Source: an uncultured Collinsella sp. (lineage in GTDB: Bacteria; Actinomycetota; Coriobacteriia; Coriobacteriales; Coriobacteriaceae). Taken from it: a stretch of DNA of 9,036 nucleotides. Numbering within the stretch: position 1 is the first letter of the stretch; each line of letters begins with the position of its first letter. Positions 1-5,322 of the stretch are shown one piece after another. Both the position numbers and the translations under genes were made by a program. The notes under the pieces were generated by a model that searched no databases, was not told the DNA's origin, and saw only the letters and a program-made list of their open reading frames with translations. The stretch is taken from contig CAUDYH010000032.1 of assembly GCA_958453575.1 (NCBI GenBank), positions 1 through 9,036 on the forward strand. Direction: 5' to 3'.

Positions 1-304
1 ATGGGATCGCATGTCTTCTGAGCCAATGGCTTAGTTTAATGTGATCCGGCCTATATATCTCATGAAATATTACGAGTGACGGATTGCAAAACGGTTCAGG
101 AAGTTTTTCTATGCATGACTGATAGAAGACGGGATATTTCGCATCTTTAGGTCTGTAGTTTGTAAGATTTAATAGAGCTATATTCATGTCCTTTATTTCT
201 GACTGCTCATTTAGGTATTGAGGCACCACTGTAGACACGCCAGAAGCGAAATCACTTGTAATATATGCCACATGAAGGACTATTAAACTATCGGTAGTTT
301 TCAT
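1..304 (-). CDS. Glycosyltransferase, GT4-like, N-terminal part (runs off left edge)
   Basis: Reading the minus strand from an ATG at 304 gives 101 uninterrupted codons to the window edge, so the gene is 3'-truncated by the window. The start fits: GGGAG lies on the minus strand at 314-318, nine bases upstream. The protein begins with a beta-strand-like stretch (LIVLHVAYITSDFASGVST, about residues 7-25) followed by VVPQYLN. This resembles the N-terminal Rossmann strand and the G-rich 'SGVS' acceptor-side loop of GT-B sugar transferases found in capsule loci. Around residues 75-95 a PSLVIFHEIYRP segment matches the 'DLVVFHEVYRP' pattern I know from such GT4-type capsule enzymes. The C-terminal nucleotide-sugar-binding half is not visible, so donor and linkage are unknown. 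It is divergent from the GT2 gene at 341. The family is judged from motif memory; that this is a real gene is well supported by the open frame, the ribosome site and the protein-like composition. Confidence 0.8.
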   Translation of the reverse strand, partial: MKTTDSLIVLHVAYITSDFASGVSTVVPQYLNEQSEIKDMNIALLNLTNYRPKDAKYPVFYQSCIEKLPEPFCNPSLVIFHEIYRPDHIKLSHWLRRHAIP

Positions 305-313
305 TAGCGTTTG

Positions 314-318
314 CTCCC
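314..318 (-). promoter_or_regulatory. Ribosome binding site of the left-edge minus-strand gene
   Basis: The minus strand reads GGGAG, nine bases before the ATG at 304. It fixes the start of the partial gene, and it lies only 11 bases from the ribosome site of the divergent gene. Confidence 0.6.
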
Positions 319-329
319 GCAGCGGTGTT

Positions 330-334
330 GGAGG
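330..334 (+). promoter_or_regulatory. Ribosome binding site deciding a TTG start
   Basis: GGAGG is a full Shine-Dalgarno core, six bases before the TTG at 341. It is the main reason to accept the unusual TTG start of the next gene. Confidence 0.75.
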
Positions 335-340
335 TTTTAG

Positions 341-1285
341 TTGACAGATTCACAGTTGGTTTCAGTGCTCATGCCTTGTTATAGGGAGAGCGCCAAAGAT
401 TTTACTGAGGCACTAGTGTCTATTTTAAAGCAGACCTACCATCGAATCGAGGTGGTTGTTGTTTTTGATAATCCAGATGACAACACACTTTACGACATTG
501 CTCAAAACTATAGCTCTCATGACAGCAGGATTTGCCTCGTGAGAAATGAACGCAATCTTGGTCTTGCTGCATCTTTGGAAAAGGCGTTCAAGGTCTCACG
601 CGGTCAGTATATCTGCCGAATGGACTCAGATGACATTTCTGAGGCGCAGCGCATTGAACGGCAGTTGTCGTATCTTGAAGAACATGAGCTTGACCTAGTG
701 GGTTCTTATTTGAACGCCATTGACGAAGACGGTAGTCAATTATATCTCGTTGATTCAATTCCAAGTTCGGGTGAAGGCGTTAGGCGTTCTCTTATGATTA
801 GAAATTGCGTACCTCATCCGAGTTGGTTTGGAAGAAGGTCTGTATTTGAAATGGGGTATCGGTCTGTTCCGCTAGCGGAAGATTATGACTTGCTGTTGCG
901 TGCCGAGCTGGAAGGGTTCACTATTGGAAATGTTCCAGAGCCGCTCATTCGATACAGAATGACTGTTAATAGCATTTCGCGTAGCAATTTGTATAAACAG
1001 TTCGTTGTTTCTCAGTGTTTACGTTCAGCTTTCAAAGAGGGTCGATCACTGGATGTCGATAAGATTGATACAATCGTCGCCGAGCGGTTCGATCGGCGAC
1101 GAGCTGAGAACTATCTAAAGGCAAATACATTATTTAATAATGGGTTGAGAAGTATTCATTCTGGTAATCGAGCAAAAGGTATTTCCCAATTGCTTCAAAT
1201 CCCATTTTGCTCTAAGTCGTATTTAATGAATGTCATTAATATGGCGCGTGTGGTTACAATTAAAACTTTTGAGAAAACCTCGTAG
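341..1285 (+). CDS. Family 2 glycosyltransferase (GT-A fold)
   Basis: A 314-residue cytoplasmic or membrane-associated sugar transferase that most likely adds one sugar from a nucleotide-sugar donor to the lipid-linked glycan. The GT2 core starts at once (VSVLMPCYRE, residues 8-17). The metal- and nucleotide-binding DxD is D95-S96-D97 within RMDSDD. HPSWFGRR follows at about 159-166, and the catalytic-base 'ED' motif is E180-D181 in AEDYDLLLR. This order is typical of GT2 enzymes such as those making capsule or LPS side chains. No transmembrane segment is evident. The tail (about 240-314) is basic and may touch the membrane. The start is TTG, supported by GGAGG six bases upstream. The gene stands alone: the divergent gene lies 36 bp upstream and the insertion scar follows, so it is cut off from the main operon. 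Substrate cannot be read from sequence. Confidence 0.92.
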   Translation: MTDSQLVSVLMPCYRESAKDFTEALVSILKQTYHRIEVVVVFDNPDDNTLYDIAQNYSSHDSRICLVRNERNLGLAASLEKAFKVSRGQYICRMDSDDISEAQRIERQLSYLEEHELDLVGSYLNAIDEDGSQLYLVDSIPSSGEGVRRSLMIRNCVPHPSWFGRRSVFEMGYRSVPLAEDYDLLLRAELEGFTIGNVPEPLIRYRMTVNSISRSNLYKQFVVSQCLRSAFKEGRSLDVDKIDTIVAERFDRRRAENYLKANTLFNNGLRSIHSGNRAKGISQLLQIPFCSKSYLMNVINMARVVTIKTFEKTS

Positions 1286-1518
1286 TTGTGCACCTACGCT
1301 TAGAGAGACATGGCGTAACCATGCAGTTCACACTCGGAAGATTGCTAGCTTTGAAATCTAGGACGAGGTTTGTTGCGGGGGTTCTCGATGCCGTGTGTAC
1401 CATTCGTGGTTGATTCCCGATCTCAGCTGAACACGCTGCGCAGATAGTCCGCACCCGCGGCTAGCCGAACGCCCCCGCGGCCCCCATGGACCCCGGGGAT
1501 TCCGTTTCCCCAGTTGAA
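1286..1518. other. Non-coding stretch between GT2 gene and insertion remnant
   Basis: No credible gene is seen on either strand. There are two short hairpins near the end of the GT2 gene: CGTAG/CTACG (1281-1285 with 1294-1298) and CATGG/CCATG (1309-1313 with 1319-1323). Neither has a T-tract, so neither is a convincing terminator. Composition shifts from AT-rich to strongly GC-rich after about 1430, which suggests the junction with the inserted DNA lies in this stretch. Confidence 0.5.
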
Positions 1519-1959
1519 GGAACGGTGGATATGTGTTCGATAGGTCCGGTGACCATTCTCCGCCCTCAGTTTGGCATCTCTTTCCAGACTCAGCCGGACG
1601 GTCGGTCCGCCTATTCCGTTTTGCCTTTAGGCTAGGCCAGCGAGGCGTCGCGCCTCTCTGCGTGTACCCTCTCGATGAGGCTCGGCGTCAGTTCGAGTCT
1701 TCCGATGGGCACGTCCTCCAGGCTGTAGGCGTCTAGCGCCGCCTCCGCATCGCCGCCGAGCATCACCCTGGAGGCGCACGGGCGTCCAGCTCCTGCATCT
1801 TCTGGACCGTGTCCCTTTCGTGTCTGGTGAGCCTGCCGTAGACACTCGGGGTAGCCTTCCCGGAACCCTTTTTCTTCTTTCCTGACATGCCGTCCTTCGA
1901 GCTCCCGGGGCCAACCGGTTCGGCTCTCAGGGTAACGGGTTCCCACATTCAACCGTACA
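1519..1959 (-). mobile_element. Degenerate, internally deleted IS30-like insertion sequence (approximate limits)
   Basis: A GC-rich island (a sampled 60-nt line is about 65% G+C, against 35-47% in neighbouring genes) carries pieces of a transposase on the minus strand. The right limit is placed at the centre of the palindrome at 1940-1979, where the minus strand begins TGTACGGTTGAATGTGGGAA, a plausible terminal repeat. A loosely similar sequence in inverted orientation (GGAACGGTGGATATGTG, 1519-1535) is a weak candidate for the other end. With most of the transposase missing, the element should be unable to move by itself. The IS30 family assignment is from motif memory and the boundaries are inferred. 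Confidence 0.45.
1632..1888 (-). pseudogene. IS30-like transposase remnant (N- and C-terminal ends joined, out of frame)
   Basis: From an ATG at 1888, preceded by AAGGA at plus positions 1893-1897, the minus strand encodes a lysine-rich start and then YGRLTRHERDTVQKM. This is the beginning of the N-terminal helix-turn-helix region of IS30-family transposases. The frame stops at TGA (1763-1765) after about 41 codons. In another frame, from roughly 1780 to the TAG at 1632, the product reads GGDAEAALDAYSLEDVPIG then LELTPSLIE, which resembles the extreme C-terminus of Coriobacteriia IS30 transposases. The middle of the protein, including the DDE catalytic core (normally some 250-300 residues), is absent. 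The simplest reading is one large internal deletion with the ends joined out of frame near 1760-1790. No function is expected. Confidence 0.5.
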
Positions 1960-1979
1960 TGTACGGATGAATGTGGGAA
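1940..1979. repeat. 40-bp near-perfect palindrome
   Basis: The arms are TTCCCACATTCAACCGTACA and TGTACGGATGAATGTGGGAA. They pair with a single mismatch (A1952 against A1967) about a centre between 1959 and 1960, with no spacer. It sits at the right edge of the transposase remnant and could be two abutting insertion-sequence ends. As RNA it would form a long stem, but no T-tract follows on either strand, so a classical intrinsic terminator is unlikely. Confidence 0.9.
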
Positions 1980-2028
1980 GTGTTCGGATTAAGTTGATAA
2001 TCAAGGGTGCACCATTCGTTGTGTCTAT

Positions 2029-2057
2029 TTAACCATTTGTATATCTCTCGCTATAAT
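2029..2057 (+). promoter_or_regulatory. Predicted sigma-70-type promoter for the glycan operon
   Basis: A perfect -10 box TATAAT (2052-2057) lies exactly 17 bases after TTAACC (2029-2034), which matches the -35 consensus at four of six bases. Transcription would begin near 2064-2066, giving a leader of only about 20 bases before the GTG at 2085. It lies just downstream of the insertion scar and palindrome, so it is the natural promoter for the plus-strand operon. Confidence 0.6.
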
Positions 2058-2084
2058 AATGAGAAAAACTAGAGATCGGTTTAT

Positions 2085-2777
2085 GTGTATATGACTCCCA
2101 AAACTCTTATCGCTATTCCTGCTTATAATGAGGAGGAATGCATAGAAAAGACGATATGCGAGCTCAGGCAAATTGCACCTGAGTTTGATTTTGTTGTTAT
2201 CAATGATGGGTCTCGAGATCGAACGCTAGTTATCTGCAAGAATCTTGGTTGTGACATCATTGATATGCCCATTAACTGTGGTTTGACCGTTGGGTTTCAG
2301 ACGGCTGCGCGTTATGCGGTTGATCATGGATATGACTATATGGTTCAGTTTGATGCTGACGGCCAGCATTGTCCGGAATATATAAAGGTCCTTGTTGATA
2401 GGGCTCAATCTGATGGATCAGATATTGTCATTGGCTCTAGGTTTGTAAGCGTGCGCAAAGACAAGACGCTTCGCATGATCGGCTCGCGTATGATTACGGT
2501 GCTAATAAAGATTCTGACAGGCAAGAGAATCAGTGACCCCACGTCTGGATTTAGGCTATTTGGGCGGGATATTCTTAAGAAATACTATTACGACAATACC
2601 TTAAATCCGGAACCAGAATCTCTCGCTCTCTTTTTGAAGCAAGGGTATTCCATTTCAGAGGTACAGGTTAAGATGCGCGAGCGTCAAGGTGGCGAGAGCT
2701 ATCTTAACCCTGTTAGGTCTATGCAGTATATGGTTCGTGTTTTCGTTACGCTCCTTGTCGTTCAGTGGTTTAGGTGA
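2085..2777 (+). CDS. DPM1-like family 2 glycosyltransferase (polyprenyl-phosphate sugar synthase type)
   Basis: Members of this GT2 subgroup move a sugar (mannose, glucose or similar) from a nucleotide donor to polyprenyl phosphate on the inner face of the membrane. The 230-residue protein begins with LIAIPAYNEEE (8-18). It has VVINDGSRDRT, the metal-binding DAD (D90-A91-D92 in FDADGQH), GSRF near 121, and the family signature SDPTSGFRLF (150-159). The length is that of the soluble catalytic domain only; the C-terminal membrane segments of GtrB/ArnC-like relatives are missing apart from a short hydrophobic end. The next gene (DUF2304), overlapping by 4 nt, probably supplies the membrane part. 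The GTG at 2085 is chosen because AGAGA (2071-2075) is nine bases away. The ATG at 2091 is a real alternative, shortening the protein by two residues. The sugar transferred is unknown. Confidence 0.9.
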   Translation: MYMTPKTLIAIPAYNEEECIEKTICELRQIAPEFDFVVINDGSRDRTLVICKNLGCDIIDMPINCGLTVGFQTAARYAVDHGYDYMVQFDADGQHCPEYIKVLVDRAQSDGSDIVIGSRFVSVRKDKTLRMIGSRMITVLIKILTGKRISDPTSGFRLFGRDILKKYYYDNTLNPEPESLALFLKQGYSISEVQVKMRERQGGESYLNPVRSMQYMVRVFVTLLVVQWFR

Positions 2778-3118
2778 TCCATTTGCCGGTCTCTCTTCGT
2801 ATTTTGCTTCTTGTTTGCGCTGTTTTGGTATTCGTGTTCGTATTGCGCAAATTAAAAAAATCCCAAATGCAAGTTTTGGATTCTCTGTTTTGGCTGCTAT
2901 TCAGCGTCAGTTTTGTAATTTTGGGCGTTTTTCCACAAGTTGCAATGTGGCTTTCGAGTCTATTTGGTTTCATATCGGCTTCTAACTTCGTGTTCCTTTA
3001 CGTTATTGCCGTTCTTGTGGTCCGTGATTTCTGCAATTCTCTTCGTCTCTCTCGACAGGAAGAGCGTTTGAACTCGCTTGTTCAGGCTGTTGCGTTAAGT
3101 AGGGAGAAGGAAAAGTAG
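2774..3118 (+). CDS. DUF2304-domain small membrane protein
   Basis: A 114-residue membrane protein with three hydrophobic segments, about residues 7-25, 34-57 and 62-84, followed by a charged tail (88-114) rich in R, E and K that could form a short coiled coil. The pattern LRILL..., FVLRKLKKS, then LDSLFWLLFS, GVFPQVAMWLS and NFVFLYVIAVLV is the DUF2304 layout, and its length is normal for that family. DUF2304 genes commonly follow DPM1-like GT2 genes, as here. The GTG start at 2774 overlaps the preceding TGA (GTGA, 4 nt), which implies translational coupling and a partnership, perhaps anchoring the soluble GT2 at the membrane. No catalytic role is established. The family call is confident; the function is inference. 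Confidence 0.88.
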   Translation: MIHLPVSLRILLLVCAVLVFVFVLRKLKKSQMQVLDSLFWLLFSVSFVILGVFPQVAMWLSSLFGFISASNFVFLYVIAVLVVRDFCNSLRLSRQEERLNSLVQAVALSREKEK

Positions 3119-3145
3119 GCTATGCGTTTCGCTTTGGCGTATAAA

Positions 3146-3228
3146 TCATCTGGATGTGAATGTCCCTACTTATATTACTTTCAACAGTTGTGAACAGTGC
3201 TTGGTGCCCATACTTGTCATCCAGATGA
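3146..3228. repeat. 11-bp perfect inverted repeat with 61-nt spacer
   Basis: TCATCTGGATG (3146-3156) is the exact reverse complement of CATCCAGATGA (3218-3228). It lies in the 169-bp gap before the DUF2142 gene. In RNA it could close a large hairpin within the operon transcript. No T-tract follows, so it is not a standard terminator. Confidence 0.6.
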
Positions 3229-3272
3229 CTGGGAACGATTCTTCGAGGGCCCTTGCAGCTTGATTTGGATAA

Positions 3273-3277
3273 AGGTG
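3273..3277 (+). promoter_or_regulatory. Ribosome binding site for the DUF2142 gene
   Basis: AGGTG, ten bases before the GTG at 3288, supports that start over the in-frame TTG at 3291. An in-frame TGA at 3276-3278 excludes any earlier start. Confidence 0.55.
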
Positions 3278-3287
3278 AATTAGCTCC

Positions 3288-5321
3288 GTGTTGTCTCGAT
3301 GCGTAAACCAAAAGCAAATACTGAAAGCCGTCTTCGTTGCTCTTCTCTTTATTGTCGAGCTTCTGTGCATGAAGCACTTTTATGTGTACCACTCTGTCTC
3401 ACAGCTGTTTGTTTTAGCGCTCTATTGCGTCGTTGTAGATGTTGCCATTTGGCAATCATATTGTGTCTTCCTTTCCTCAGATGATGAAAAAAAGCGTGGC
3501 AACTGTTCTGGTCGCTGCGCTCAATTATTAGTCCTGTTGCTTGCGGCATTTGCTGTGGCGGTCATCTGGGAGGGCTGCACCGTTCTTGGCTCGCCGGCTT
3601 CTCATTTCTCGAATATTGCTGACTGGAATAAAAAGCGGCTCATTTTCTTTTTTCTGATTTTCTATTGCGCAATACTCTATTTATTCCAAAGCGGCTTTTC
3701 TCTGAAAGCGTTGTTCCATTCTGTTTCGGCGAGGGTCAAGGCTACCGACTACGTTTCCCTGCTGATTATCGCATTCTTTATTGTTTTTGGCTGCTCTACG
3801 ATTGCATTCGTGAATGGGTTCATTAATGCTGTTGTTTATTTCCTGCTGGTAATCATAACTTCGGTTTTCACGGCTTGCTCGGGCATTCGAAAGGGAAACT
3901 CTGCCCTTCCCGTCACTTTCTTTATCGCTGCATTCTCAATTGGTGTGTTCCTTGTGGTGAGCACTCCGATAACGACGGGTATTTCATGGGATGATCAAAT
4001 TCACTATTCCAATGCCCTTTCGACATCTTATTTATTTGAAACTCAAAAAACTGATACGGATATTAACTTTACTGACGAAGCGGTCCGTCGTGCGCAGGGC
4101 TATGAAGAGCCCTCTCTTTCCCATTTTGATCGAGCGGAAATTCTTGAGCATGCTAGGGAGCTGAATAGCTCCTATAGATCTGATATCGCTTCTGGTCATG
4201 TGCAAGTTAACAAGCATGAAGAATTCGTTTATACGCTTAGCAGCATTGGGTATATTCCCTCGGCAATTGGTCTTTGGCTCGCTCGCCTTCTGCATTTCGA
4301 TTTTTCTTCTATGATTCAATTCGCTCGGATTTGCAATTTATTTAGTTACTGTCTTGCAATTGCCATTGCAATCAAGGTTACGCCCTCGAAAAAGGGACTA
4401 TTTGCTTTTGTGGGAATGCTGCCAACCTCGATCTTTCTTGCGTCGTGTTTCTCATATGATGCATGGCTCATTTCGTTTACCATTCTCGGTTTTGCTTATT
4501 TTTTGAGGTATGCATGGGGTGATTTAAATGAATTTACAGTTCGCAATATATCACTCGCATTTTTATTTACCTTTTTAGGACTCGCAGTCAAAGCTGTGTA
4601 TTTTCCGATAATCGGTCTTTTCTTTATGGTTCCGCGAAATCGTTTTGTTAGCTCGAAACAACGAGTTCATTACTATGCTGCTGTGTTTGTTTTGGGCTTG
4701 ATTGCTTTTGCCTCCTTTGCGCTTCCGTTCTTGTTTTCAACGGCTAGCGGATCCAACGTTGGCGATATGCGAGGCGGCTCCGATGTCAACTCTGGTCAGC
4801 AAATCGCTTTCATTCTCGCCGATCCATTGCGCTACGCTGAAATACTCGCCAATTATTTTTCAACTTATTATTTAAATCCGATAACCTCTTCTGGATATGC
4901 ATTGAACTTTGCATACCTTGGATCGCTTGCTGCTCAGATTTCTGTAAATGCAATCCGTGGGTTGGTTCAGGTACTTCCAGCTGTTTGCCTATTATTGTTT
5001 GGGCTTTTTTCGGCAGATTCGATTAGCGTTAAGCATATTGGTCTCGCACAATTTCTTTGGGCCTCATTTGTGTTTTTGTTTACGGTGATTTTGGTGGCAA
5101 CTGCACTTTATGTGTCTTTTACTCCCGTTGGATTGGGGACAGTTAATGGTTGCCAGAGTCGCTACCTTTTGCCACTTCTGGTTCCGTGCCTATCGTTTAT
5201 TCTTAACCAGAGCCGCTTGGTCTTTGGGGACAGTAAACGATTCATATTGATATGCCTCGTATTCCCGTTTGCTTTGGCTACGATTTGCGAGTTTGTTTTA
5301 GTTGTTGGAAAGTGTTGCTGA
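3288..5321 (+). CDS. DUF2142-family polytopic membrane protein (putative GT-C type glycosyltransferase)
   Basis: A 677-residue integral membrane protein with roughly 13-14 hydrophobic segments. It has an extended hydrophilic loop at about 227-316 and another at about 480-540. Features matching DUF2142 are GISWDDQIHYS (231-241; the D235-D236-x-x-H239 group sits where GT-C enzymes carry their acidic loop motif), CFSYDAWLISF in mid-protein, KAVYFPIIG, DPLRYAEILANYF, and NGCQSRYLLPLL (620-631) near the C-terminus. DUF2142 proteins are frequent in actinobacterial and firmicute polysaccharide loci. They resemble GT-C enzymes, which use polyprenyl-phosphate sugars outside the membrane. The DPM1-like gene upstream could make such a donor, so transfer of that sugar to the exported glycan is a reasonable inference, but it is unproven. 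Polymerase or flippase roles cannot be excluded. The gene starts with GTG and ends one base before the next gene's ATG. Confidence 0.87.
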   Translation: MLSRCVNQKQILKAVFVALLFIVELLCMKHFYVYHSVSQLFVLALYCVVVDVAIWQSYCVFLSSDDEKKRGNCSGRCAQLLVLLLAAFAVAVIWEGCTVLGSPASHFSNIADWNKKRLIFFFLIFYCAILYLFQSGFSLKALFHSVSARVKATDYVSLLIIAFFIVFGCSTIAFVNGFINAVVYFLLVIITSVFTACSGIRKGNSALPVTFFIAAFSIGVFLVVSTPITTGISWDDQIHYSNALSTSYLFETQKTDTDINFTDEAVRRAQGYEEPSLSHFDRAEILEHARELNSSYRSDIASGHVQVNKHEEFVYTLSSIGYIPSAIGLWLARLLHFDFSSMIQFARICNLFSYCLAIAIAIKVTPSKKGLFAFVGMLPTSIFLASCFSYDAWLISFTILGFAYFLRYAWGDLNEFTVRNISLAFLFTFLGLAVKAVYFPIIGLFFMVPRNRFVSSKQRVHYYAAVFVLGLIAFASFALPFLFSTASGSNVGDMRGGSDVNSGQQIAFILADPLRYAEILANYFSTYYLNPITSSGYALNFAYLGSLAAQISVNAIRGLVQVLPAVCLLLFGLFSADSISVKHIGLAQFLWASFVFLFTVILVATALYVSFTPVGLGTVNGCQSRYLLPLLVPCLSFILNQSRLVFGDSKRFILICLVFPFALATICEFVLVVGKCC

Positions 5322-5322
5322 T

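Larger units (their letters stand above)
3122..3283 (+). pseudogene. Small reading frame interrupted by one in-frame TGA (possible disrupted gene)
   Basis: An ATG at 3122, three bases after the DUF2304 stop and ten bases after AAGGA (3107-3111), opens a frame of 23 codons to TGA (3191-3193). The same frame then stays open for another 29 codons to TAG (3281-3283), ending four bases before the next gene's GTG. The two halves look protein-like: the first has CECPYLYYFQQL, the second HTCHPDDWERFFEGPC, with four cysteines in total. If the TGA were TGG (Trp), the product would be a 53-residue cysteine-containing protein filling the gap between two operon genes. I do not recognise any family. It could instead be two unrelated open stretches, or a 23-residue leader peptide. 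Confidence 0.3.

Noticed and set aside
1260..1454. Minus-strand frame of 64 codons overlapping the end of the GT2 gene
   Set aside because: Overlaps a confident gene on the opposite strand and shows no family motif.
1533..1736. Plus-strand frame of 67 codons in the GC-rich island
   Set aside because: It lies opposite the transposase remnant, has no ribosome site or recognisable protein pattern, and long chance frames are expected in GC-rich DNA.
1940..1979. Palindrome as a rho-independent terminator
   Set aside because: No run of T follows the stem on either strand.
3191..3193. In-frame TGA read as selenocysteine
   Set aside because: No convincing bacterial SECIS-type hairpin is seen just after the TGA, and no selenoprotein family is recognised.
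3120..3392. Minus-strand frame of 90 codons across the gap before the DUF2142 gene
   Set aside because: It overlaps the start of a confident gene, opposes the operon and has no protein-like pattern. The plus-strand frame in the same gap fits the gene spacing better.
4032..4319. Minus-strand frame of 95 codons inside the DUF2142 gene
   Set aside because: Mirror of the coding strand of a well-supported gene, with no motif or ribosome site.
5302..5322. TTG at 5302 as start of the tandem GT2 gene
   Set aside because: It would overlap the DUF2142 gene by 20 bases without a ribosome site. The ATG at 5323, one base after the upstream stop, has GGAAAG at suitable spacing.
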